DNA of 5,489 nt from a candidate division TA06 bacterium DG_78 (GTDB lineage Bacteria; Hydrothermota; Tepidihabitantia; SM23-42): NCBI GenBank assembly GCA_001303225.1, contig LJNI01000152.1, positions 1 to 5,489 on the forward strand. Direction: 5' to 3'. This document shows positions 1 to 5,489 of this stretch, one piece after another. Under the pieces are notes generated by a model that did not search any database, had not been told where the DNA came from, and worked only from the letters and a program-made list of their open reading frames with translations. Positions within the stretch are counted from its first letter, which is position 1; every line of letters begins with the position of its first letter. Made by a program: the position numbers and the translations under genes.

Positions 1-1287
1 TTTTTTTATTCCGCAATAGACCGAGATGCACTCATCAACCCAGACAATACGGTCTGGCGTATATACCAGAATTCTGTAAGAATCTCCTCTTTGCAAGATA
101 ATCTTCATGAAGAAGTCTATGGTGGACAGTTATGTATTGCACCACTTGAAAATATAAATCCAGGGACTGAATTCTCTCTCGAAGCAATGTCTGTACGTTA
201 CGATAAATCGTTCGACCCAGATGTTCGATGGATTGATACTCCATTAGACAAATACGACCCTCTGTTTTATCCAGAAATTACAGCGCTCACAAAAAATTCG
301 CGGCGAACTTTCTATGGAGCAACATTTCTCATTCCAATAGCAAATACTTTCATTTCCGGTGAACTTGTAAGGCAGCACGATGCGCTCCGCCCAGCGTATG
401 CCTTTTTGATAAAAAGTCGAATACAGTATGACTATTTTTATTTCAATATTTTGTTTAGACACTATGATATTGGATACGACAATCCATTCCACCGCGGTTT
501 TTCAGAATACCGAAGGTTCGAAGACACACCTTTTGAAAGACCGTATGCACTCGTAGACCCGGAATACGCAAGCATATATGATGATCCCACACCGAAACCA
601 GAACAAGGGATATTTCTCGAGACTCGCTATCAACTCACGAGGAATTTAATTCTGACCAGAGCCTATCTCGATATATTCAAAAATGTGAGTTATAATTTTA
701 TAAATCAGCGCGGCTATGTTGAATTAGAATTCCAACCAGTATGGCCAGTGCGTATCAGGTTTTCTCAGAAATATATTCGCAAGTACCTCCCTCGGCCAAT
801 TGAATCTACTCTCTCCCACACTATGGAGTCAACACTCAGAGTCTCCTTTTATCTCTCGGGTTTCGATGTACTTCGTATCGAGACACGACTCGGCAATGTT
901 GACCTCACCGCTACTGATGGTGATGACCTTGACCTGACTGGCGGGTATCTTGCCTTCTCGTTTGAACATAATTTTCTGCCTAGTTTTTCTGTGGAAGGAG
1001 GATGTGCCCTGTGGTCAACCGACGGTATGAGTCAATGGATTTTCGAAGATGTCGGTATCGATTTTCTCGCCGGGCGTGGAATGAAATACTATGTAGTTGC
1101 TTCACAGAAAATTGGATCTCTGTTGGCAAAATTAAAATTTCGGCAGAAGTTCACGGATACTGCCCATACTGGGTTATACAACAATGATGAAATTTATTAC
1201 CCAGACCTTCCTGGTGCTACAGTGTATGATTTTACTGACCGGGAGAATTCAACTATGATAAATTTACAACTCGACTATCTTTTTTAA
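1..1287 (+). CDS. Outer-membrane beta-barrel protein, C-terminal part (5' end outside window)
   Basis: The reading frame is open from the first base to TAA at 1285-1287, giving 428 visible codons with no start needed inside the window; the TTG at 91 is therefore probably internal. The last nine residues, INLQLDYLF, alternate hydrophobic residues at -1, -3, -5, -7 and -9 and end in Phe, which is the known C-terminal signal recognised by the BAM machinery. The rest is rich in Tyr, Phe and Arg, with short alternating segments that look like amphipathic strands (for example SRIQYDYFYFNILFR and GYVELEFQPVWPVRIRF) separated by Asp/Pro/Gly-rich loops. No enzymatic motif is visible. Its cargo or role cannot be read from the sequence. 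Large proteins with N-terminal helix-hairpin-helix repeats joined to a barrel are one possibility, but the needed N-terminus is missing. It converges with wecB and is not part of that operon. Confident as an outer-membrane barrel, not as to function. Confidence 0.75.
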   Translation, partial: FFYSAIDRDALINPDNTVWRIYQNSVRISSLQDNLHEEVYGGQLCIAPLENINPGTEFSLEAMSVRYDKSFDPDVRWIDTPLDKYDPLFYPEITALTKNSRRTFYGATFLIPIANTFISGELVRQHDALRPAYAFLIKSRIQYDYFYFNILFRHYDIGYDNPFHRGFSEYRRFEDTPFERPYALVDPEYASIYDDPTPKPEQGIFLETRYQLTRNLILTRAYLDIFKNVSYNFINQRGYVELEFQPVWPVRIRFSQKYIRKYLPRPIESTLSHTMESTLRVSFYLSGFDVLRIETRLGNVDLTATDGDDLDLTGGYLAFSFEHNFLPSFSVEGGCALWSTDGMSQWIFEDVGIDFLAGRGMKYYVVASQKIGSLLAKLKFRQKFTDTAHTGLYNNDEIYYPDLPGATVYDFTDRENSTMINLQLDYLF

Positions 1288-1324
1288 GCCCACTGTTCAT
1301 AAAGTACTATGACTGAGTTTTGAT

Positions 1325-1344
1325 AAAATGGAAATGGCCGTTTT
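1325..1344 (+). terminator. Weak hairpin in the convergent gap, possible terminator
   Basis: The 70-base gap 1288-1357 between two convergent genes is where a terminator is expected. The only inverted repeat I found is AAAATGG (1325-1331), a six-base loop, and CCGTTTT (1338-1344): seven pairs including one U-G wobble in plus-strand RNA, but a C-A mismatch on the minus strand. There are only two G-C pairs, and the T run is inside the stem and followed by GGG, so this is a poor intrinsic terminator. If it functions it would serve the outer-membrane protein gene. Confidence 0.2.
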
Positions 1345-1357
1345 GGGAATAATAGAA

Positions 1358-2509
1358 TTAAAGTTTTTCTAATAAAATTTTGGTTATTCTCTGAGCCGCC
1401 CTGCCATCCCAATATCGAGGCCTTCTTTTACGCACAACACCCTGCCTTAATACCTTGAATGCTGTCTTGACTATTTGATCACGATCACTACCAACCAACA
1501 GATTCGTGCCTTCCTTGATTGTGATTGGTCTCTCAGTATTACTACGAATTGTTAAACAAGGTATTCTCAAAATTGTTGTCTCTTCTTGAATACCACCAGA
1601 ATCTGTCAGCACGAGTGTCGCATGAGATATCAAATTAAGAAAATCGAGATAGCCAAGAGGAGGTATTGCCAGTAGTGGGGATTCTTTCCATACTAACTGA
1701 GGCAGTGGTACCTTACTAATGTAATGTACTGTTCTCCCGAGTTTATATCGCTCTATGTTCTTTATTGTCCGGGGATGCATCGGGAAAACAACCGGTACTT
1801 TTTTTGCAATGGCATTGAGAGCGTACAAAATTCTCCTGAGCGTAACAGGGTCGTCGACATTTGAAGGACGATGCAGAGTAACAACTGCATACTTCTGTAT
1901 CTTATTGTTCTTTTTGAATTGTAATGTCGTCAGAATTTTCGACTGCTGTGCACATTTCCTATACTGTAATAGTGTATCGATCATGACGTTCCCCGTGAAG
2001 AATATTTTATGTTTAGGAATTCCCTCACGCCTTAAATTACTATTTGCATCCTCGCACGTAGTAAAGAGAAAATCCGCGATATGGTCGGTGAGCACACGAT
2101 TTATTTCTTCAGGCATGGTCCTATCAAAACTCCTCATTCCAGCTTCTACATGAGCAACGCGAGTATTCATTTTTGCAGCAACGAGTGCACATCCAACTGT
2201 CGAATTGACATCACCAACGACAATGACGAGATCTGGGTTTTCTTTTGCACAAATTCTCTCAAAAGCAATCATGAGCTTGCCAGTCTGTTCACCATGGGTT
2301 CCTGAGCCAATACCAAGAAAAATATCTGGTTTCGGTAATTGTAATTGTCTGAAAAAAATGTCTGACATATCAACATCATAGTGTTGTCCAGTATGGACGA
2401 TGATAGGTCGGAAGCGGTGTATTTTTTTGAGTTCTTTGTAGACTGAACTAATTTTTATGAAATTAGGCCTTGCTCCAGCGACCAGTAATATTTTTATCCG
2501 GTTCTTCAT
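1358..2509 (-). CDS. wecB: UDP-N-acetylglucosamine 2-epimerase, non-hydrolysing
   Basis: This cytoplasmic enzyme interconverts UDP-GlcNAc and UDP-ManNAc, supplying ManNAc or ManNAc-uronate units for surface polysaccharide. The 383-residue length fits the family (about 360-390). Visible motifs: GARPNFIK at 12-19 (Arg14), TGQH at 40-43, VVGDVNST at 97-104 (Asp100), AHVEAG at 119-124 (Glu122), MPEEINR at 132-138 (Glu135), TLHRPSNVDD at 211-220 (His213), PLGYLDF at 284-290, LTDSGGIQEE at 301-310 and NTERP at 324-328. Asp100, Glu122, Glu135 and His213 align with the E. coli WecB active-site residues, so the protein should be active. The ATG at 2509 is the first possible start because an in-frame TGA lies two codons upstream; no Shine-Dalgarno sequence precedes it. 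The gene begins 40 bases after lpdA on the same strand, so co-transcription is likely. About 13-15 extra residues seem present around 259-277 compared with E. coli WecB. Confidence 0.95.
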   Translation of the reverse strand: MKNRIKILLVAGARPNFIKISSVYKELKKIHRFRPIIVHTGQHYDVDMSDIFFRQLQLPKPDIFLGIGSGTHGEQTGKLMIAFERICAKENPDLVIVVGDVNSTVGCALVAAKMNTRVAHVEAGMRSFDRTMPEEINRVLTDHIADFLFTTCEDANSNLRREGIPKHKIFFTGNVMIDTLLQYRKCAQQSKILTTLQFKKNNKIQKYAVVTLHRPSNVDDPVTLRRILYALNAIAKKVPVVFPMHPRTIKNIERYKLGRTVHYISKVPLPQLVWKESPLLAIPPLGYLDFLNLISHATLVLTDSGGIQEETTILRIPCLTIRSNTERPITIKEGTNLLVGSDRDQIVKTAFKVLRQGVVRKRRPRYWDGRAAQRITKILLEKL

Positions 2510-2549
2510 AAATCAGTCATTCTGCAAGATACAATTTTTTTCTTTGAGA

Positions 2550-3941
2550 TTACTTATTAACAATGTGGGTAGCTTTTTTATAAAAATTCTCTGCTGCTTC
2601 ATGTATTATCTCGGTCAATGTCGGATGAGGATGAATAACGTTCGCTACATCCTCAACGAGTAGACCTTTATCCAAAGCAAGTACTGCCTCGCCTATGAGG
2701 CTCGGTGATTCTGCACCTAAAATATGAATACCGAGCAATCTACCTTTTTCATCTCCGATAATTTTAACGAAACCTTCGGTCTCTGCCATTGCCAGTGCTT
2801 TACCTGAAGCACGGTATGGGAATCGTCCGATGTTTACATTGTACCCCTGTGCAACTGCTTCTTTCTCTGTAAAGCCGACTGATGAAAGTGGTGGTATAGT
2901 AAACACACATGAAGGAATTGGCTGCGATTGCAGTTTCCTTGCGGCTCCGGAGATTATTTCTGCACACACAATACCCTGTCGTGTAGCCTTGTGAGCCAAG
3001 AGTGGTGGCCCCACTACATCACCAATTGCAAAAATGTTCTTGATACTTGTTCTAAGTGTATCATCAATAATAATGTATCCTTTTTTATCTGTTGTAATAT
3101 CGATGTCAATAAATGCATTGTTTATTGGTCGACGTCCAACAGCGATCAATATTTTGTCAAATGTCCTCTGTAACTGTGTATCTGGTGTTTTTATGGCTGC
3201 TTCTACTTTACTTTCCTTACGTATATAACCCGTCACTCGAGAATCAACATATATCTCAATGCCTGATTTTTTAAGTATCTTATCGAGATGTTCACACATC
3301 TCATGTTCCATACCAGGAAGGATCTGATCCATGATTTCGACGACCGTTACTGTACTTCCCAACCGGCTATAGATGACTGCTATCTCCAATCCTGAAACAC
3401 CAGCACCGATAATGAGAAAATTTTTAGGTAGTTCCTGTATCTCGAGTGCCTCATCAGTATCGATGACGTGGTGACCATCGAACGTAAACCCTGGTAGTGG
3501 TGTAACTTCAGTACCAGTAGCAATGACAATAGTATCTGCTCTACATACTTCTTTTTTCCCATCGTGTTCAATCTCAACTTCATGTTCAGATGATATCCGA
3601 GCGCTCCCCTGTTTCCAGTGAATACCATGTTCCTTAAAAAGATACTCTATCCCTGCTCTCAGTCGCTTCACGACCCCTTCTTTCCAGCTTCTTAACGTGT
3701 TGATATTACATCCTTCATCAGGTATGGTAAAGCCGAGCCTTTTTGCCTTCTTGAAATTATCAGTCATTTCCGCAGCATAGCTCAATGCCTTGGTCGGAAT
3801 ACATCCCCAGTTAAGACACAATCCGCCAAGATATTTTGATTCTACAACTAATACTTTCTTTCCGAGTTGGGCGAGTCGAATTGCACAGGGATAACCACCA
3901 GGCCCTGCACCAATGACGATCACATCATATGTATCATTCAT
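2550..3941 (-). CDS. lpdA: Dihydrolipoyl dehydrogenase (E3, FAD/NAD disulfide oxidoreductase)
   Basis: This cytoplasmic flavoenzyme reoxidises dihydrolipoamide of 2-oxoacid dehydrogenase or glycine-cleavage complexes using NAD+. From the ATG at 3941 it has 463 residues, normal for the family. In order: FAD-binding GAGPGG at 11-16, redox-active disulfide in GGLCLNWGCIPTK (Cys42, Cys47), NAD-binding GAGVSG at 179-184 followed by an acidic strand end (VVE), GRRP near 269-272, second FAD motif FAIGD (Asp308), and the dimer-interface HPHPTLTE with catalytic-type His439 and Glu444. Mercuric or glutathione reductase is less likely because of this HPHPT-E ending. A TTG two codons upstream (3947) is also in frame, but it overlaps a TATAAT box, so the ATG is preferred. 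No Shine-Dalgarno is visible. It lies 43 bases after the reductase gene and 40 before wecB. No E1, E2 or glycine-cleavage gene is in view, so its partner complex is encoded elsewhere or the context is incidental. Confidence 0.94.
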   Translation of the reverse strand: MNDTYDVIVIGAGPGGYPCAIRLAQLGKKVLVVESKYLGGLCLNWGCIPTKALSYAAEMTDNFKKAKRLGFTIPDEGCNINTLRSWKEGVVKRLRAGIEYLFKEHGIHWKQGSARISSEHEVEIEHDGKKEVCRADTIVIATGTEVTPLPGFTFDGHHVIDTDEALEIQELPKNFLIIGAGVSGLEIAVIYSRLGSTVTVVEIMDQILPGMEHEMCEHLDKILKKSGIEIYVDSRVTGYIRKESKVEAAIKTPDTQLQRTFDKILIAVGRRPINNAFIDIDITTDKKGYIIIDDTLRTSIKNIFAIGDVVGPPLLAHKATRQGIVCAEIISGAARKLQSQPIPSCVFTIPPLSSVGFTEKEAVAQGYNVNIGRFPYRASGKALAMAETEGFVKIIGDEKGRLLGIHILGAESPSLIGEAVLALDKGLLVEDVANVIHPHPTLTEIIHEAAENFYKKATHIVNK

Positions 3942-3946
3942 GGGCA

Positions 3947-3974
3947 ATTATAGTGGAATGGTGCAAAAAGTCAA
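3947..3974 (-). promoter_or_regulatory. Sigma70-like promoter immediately before lpdA
   Basis: On the minus strand, TTGACT (3974-3969) and a perfect TATAAT (3952-3947) are separated by 16 bases, matching the sigma70 consensus at 11 of 12 positions. The elements sit entirely in the 43-base gap after the upstream stop codon. Five bases, TGCCC, separate TATAAT from the lpdA ATG at 3941, so transcription would be expected to start at or within a base or two of that ATG. This would give a leaderless or nearly leaderless lpdA-wecB transcript, in line with the absent ribosome binding site. Confidence 0.6.
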
Positions 3975-3984
3975 CTCACACACC

Positions 3985-5121
3985 CTACTTTTTTAAGAAG
4001 GACTCAAAACTATTCAAACAGTAAAAGAGAAAGTTCGAATGATAATCAAAATTAATTCGTGGTACGAGCAGTTCCACCCAAAATCTGTGCTGCTTAACGA
4101 ATTTGAAGAGTTTTTCTATCGTGTTATCACTCAATGATTGCGCACTCTCTCTCATGCGACGGCCGATATCGAGTTCAGGAACTAATGCGGTCCGCCACGT
4201 TATTTCGTAATCCTTAAGACTGTAGCCACTTTTTAATGTTCTCTGTAGTTTGTCCACTGCAATCTCAGAACACAGGAGACCGTAAAAAATACCACCTCCT
4301 GTTGTCGTCTTAACCTGTCCTGCAGCCTCACCGACCGCCAAAATCTTATCTCTCACACTGCGTTCAATTGGACCATATGCAATAGGTTTTTGTTTAATCC
4401 TCATTTTATCAAATCGTGACGATGAAAAATGCAACCGCTCTTTGAGCATTCGTTCCAGACCGAGCGTTGCTGCCTTCTCAACAATAACACCAAATCGAGA
4501 ATGATCATTACTGATGGGAACTACCCAGCCAAATGAGCCAGGCGCGAAACTCTGACTGATATGTATTTCAATGCGCGATGACTGGTTTGGTGAAGAAGAT
4601 GGCAATTCAACCTGTGATCCATAGAGAAATCCAGGTGGTGTACTCAATCCTAACGATGTATGCAATCCATAATTCACACCAGTAGCGAGAACGACTGCCC
4701 GTGCTCGATATTTTTTATCCTTAGACCGTAGTCTATAGTACTGTGACGAATGTTCTATTGTGATGATTTGTTGATGAAGATAGACATCTGCACCACATTT
4801 TTGAGCTAATGCTAACAGAGCCCTATCAAAAATTTCGCGACTGACCACATATGCGAAGACATCTGGATGAATGTATTCTAAACGCTGTCCTTGAGGTGAA
4901 ATAAATACGAAGGAGTCTATTCTCGATAAAATTGACTCACTCGGTAGGTCATAGCGTCTGAATGCCTCTTTGCTAATAACACCAGTACATATCACATTCT
5001 TACCGATGTTTTGTTTGGCATCGATGAGGCACACATCAAAACCTTTATCGACAAGCTGGTAAGCAGTATAGGACCCAATAGGTCCAGCACCAATTACTGC
5101 AACATCATAATGAGTTTTCAT
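3985..5121 (-). CDS. Geranylgeranyl-reductase-family FAD-dependent oxidoreductase
   Basis: This family (related to p-hydroxybenzoate hydroxylase-fold flavoproteins) saturates isoprenoid double bonds in lipids, quinones, chlorophyll side chains or polyprenyl carriers; the substrate here is unknown. The 378 residues are typical. Visible in order: FAD-binding GAGPIG at 11-16 with an acidic residue ending the second strand (LIDA, Asp34), NVICTGVIS at 42-50 with Cys45 where family members often carry a conserved Cys, LATG at 145-148, PGSFGWVVP at 194-202 matching the family's PxxYxWxFP-type substrate-pocket motif, then VGEAAGQVKTTTGGG at 263-277 lining the flavin. The C-terminal region has the usual W-x(n)-EL-x-x-GRRMR pattern (309-324). 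Glu265 replaces the more common Asp of the GD motif. No signal peptide or clear membrane span is seen. The ATG at 5121 leads straight into the FAD motif and overlaps the upstream transferase by 17 bases, implying coupled translation. A purine-rich AAAGGA lies 16 bases upstream, too far to be a normal Shine-Dalgarno. Confidence 0.85.
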   Translation of the reverse strand: MKTHYDVAVIGAGPIGSYTAYQLVDKGFDVCLIDAKQNIGKNVICTGVISKEAFRRYDLPSESILSRIDSFVFISPQGQRLEYIHPDVFAYVVSREIFDRALLALAQKCGADVYLHQQIITIEHSSQYYRLRSKDKKYRARAVVLATGVNYGLHTSLGLSTPPGFLYGSQVELPSSSPNQSSRIEIHISQSFAPGSFGWVVPISNDHSRFGVIVEKAATLGLERMLKERLHFSSSRFDKMRIKQKPIAYGPIERSVRDKILAVGEAAGQVKTTTGGGIFYGLLCSEIAVDKLQRTLKSGYSLKDYEITWRTALVPELDIGRRMRESAQSLSDNTIEKLFKFVKQHRFWVELLVPRINFDYHSNFLFYCLNSFESFLKK

Positions 5122-5489
5122 CAGTATCTTTTATTTTTCCTTTCAATATTCTTAATTTCCTACGGCTTTTTTCCCAATTGCCTGTCAGCGTCACTAACAT
5201 CGAGATAAGGAGCAACTTTAAATCCAGAAGAAAGTTATTTTTTCTGATGTATAGTATATCGTATTTGAATTTAAGTTTTCGCGGAAGATCACGTGGAGCA
5301 TATATTTGTGCAAGTCCAGTGAGGCCTGGATAGATTGATATTCTCTCGCGATAACCAGGTATCTGTTCAACTGTCTCTTGACCACCGTTGAGCTCTTTTT
5401 CTTGAAACAAGAGTGGTCTGGGACCGACAAAACTCATATCATTGAAAAGAATATTAATGAGTTGTGGTAATTCATCGAGGGCAGTTTTC
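5105..5489 (-). CDS. Polyprenyl-phosphate sugar phosphotransferase, C-terminal part (5' end outside window)
   Basis: This bacterial sugar transferase (PglC/WbaP/WcaJ-type phosphoglycosyl transferase) moves a sugar phosphate from a nucleotide sugar to undecaprenyl or another polyprenyl phosphate at the cytoplasmic face of the inner membrane, the first step of glycan assembly. The frame is open to the window edge beyond the ATG at 5437, and the extra codons read KTALDELPQLINILFND, which is core family sequence, so that ATG is internal. The Asp-Glu pair in LDELPQL (codons at 5476-5471) corresponds to the catalytic DE dyad known from PglC. Downstream are SFVGPRPLL, the PGLTGLAQI segment and KFKYDILYIRKNNFLLDLK, all in the expected order, then a basic tail. 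The membrane re-entrant helix would be in the missing part. The specific sugar cannot be deduced. It is the first visible gene of the minus-strand run, with wecB four genes later giving polysaccharide context. Confidence 0.92.
   Translation of the reverse strand, partial: KTALDELPQLINILFNDMSFVGPRPLLFQEKELNGGQETVEQIPGYRERISIYPGLTGLAQIYAPRDLPRKLKFKYDILYIRKNNFLLDLKLLLISMLVTLTGNWEKSRRKLRILKGKIKDTDENSL

Noticed and set aside
91..93. TTG as the start of the outer-membrane protein gene
   Set aside because: The same frame is open and protein-like back to base 1, so the gene almost certainly begins outside the window.
1321..1328. Small inverted repeat around TTTTGATAAAA in the convergent gap
   Set aside because: Only four A-T pairs with a three-base loop, too weak to be called a terminator.
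1755..2153. Open plus-strand frame of 132 codons opposite wecB
   Set aside because: It lies wholly antisense to a strongly conserved gene, and its translation shows no domain-like pattern; similar shorter frames opposite or within the other genes were dismissed for the same reason.
2510..2549. A separate promoter directly before wecB
   Set aside because: The best -10 match, CAGAAT, has no acceptable -35 hexamer at 16-18 bases, so read-through from lpdA is more likely.
3945..3947. TTG as an alternative lpdA start
   Set aside because: It adds only two residues, overlaps the TATAAT box and has no ribosome binding site; the ATG at 3941 is better.
5435..5437. ATG as the start of the sugar transferase gene
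   Set aside because: Codons upstream of it encode the conserved LDELPQL core with the catalytic Asp-Glu pair; this Met is internal (NDMSFVGPRP).
1..5489. tRNA or rRNA genes, CRISPR arrays, insertion sequences, riboswitches
   Set aside because: None seen; the gaps between genes are all 70 bases or shorter, and no repeated units or transposase-like sequence appear on either strand.

Overview
The window reads as ordinary chromosomal DNA from a diderm (outer-membrane) bacterium, moderately AT-rich and densely coding. The diderm inference rests on the leftmost gene, which ends in a classic outer-membrane beta-barrel C-terminus (alternating I-L-L-Y-F with a terminal Phe). The mix of a large barrel protein, a geranylgeranyl-reductase-family flavoprotein, non-hydrolysing UDP-GlcNAc 2-epimerase and start codons without clear Shine-Dalgarno sequences would suit an uncultured candidate phylum such as WOR-3/Stahlbacteria. 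That placement is a low-confidence impression, not something the sequence proves.

Layout: positions 1-1287 (+) hold the C-terminal part of an outer-membrane protein whose N-terminus lies left of the window. A 70-base convergent gap follows. Everything else is on the minus strand, read right to left: the C-terminal half of a polyprenyl-phosphate sugar phosphotransferase (5489-5105, N-terminus outside the window), a geranylgeranyl-reductase-family FAD enzyme (5121-3985, overlapping the transferase by 17 bases), dihydrolipoyl dehydrogenase LpdA (3941-2550) and UDP-N-acetylglucosamine 2-epimerase WecB (2509-1358). The gaps are 43 and 40 bases, so the four genes look like one transcription unit, with a strong internal promoter candidate in front of lpdA.

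How the genes may work together: the sugar phosphotransferase loads the first sugar phosphate onto a polyprenyl-phosphate carrier, and WecB makes UDP-ManNAc, so both ends of the minus-strand run point to surface polysaccharide synthesis. The two flavoproteins between them are less obviously connected. A reductase of isoprenoid double bonds translationally overlapped with an enzyme that uses a polyprenyl carrier is suggestive of carrier-lipid modification, but this is inference. LpdA has no 2-oxoacid dehydrogenase or glycine-cleavage partner in view.

No RNA genes, mobile elements, CRISPR arrays or extended repeats were seen. No clearly new system is present. The best second-look items are the sigma70-like promoter that appears to place the lpdA transcript start at or within a base or two of its ATG, and the overlap of the transferase and reductase genes.
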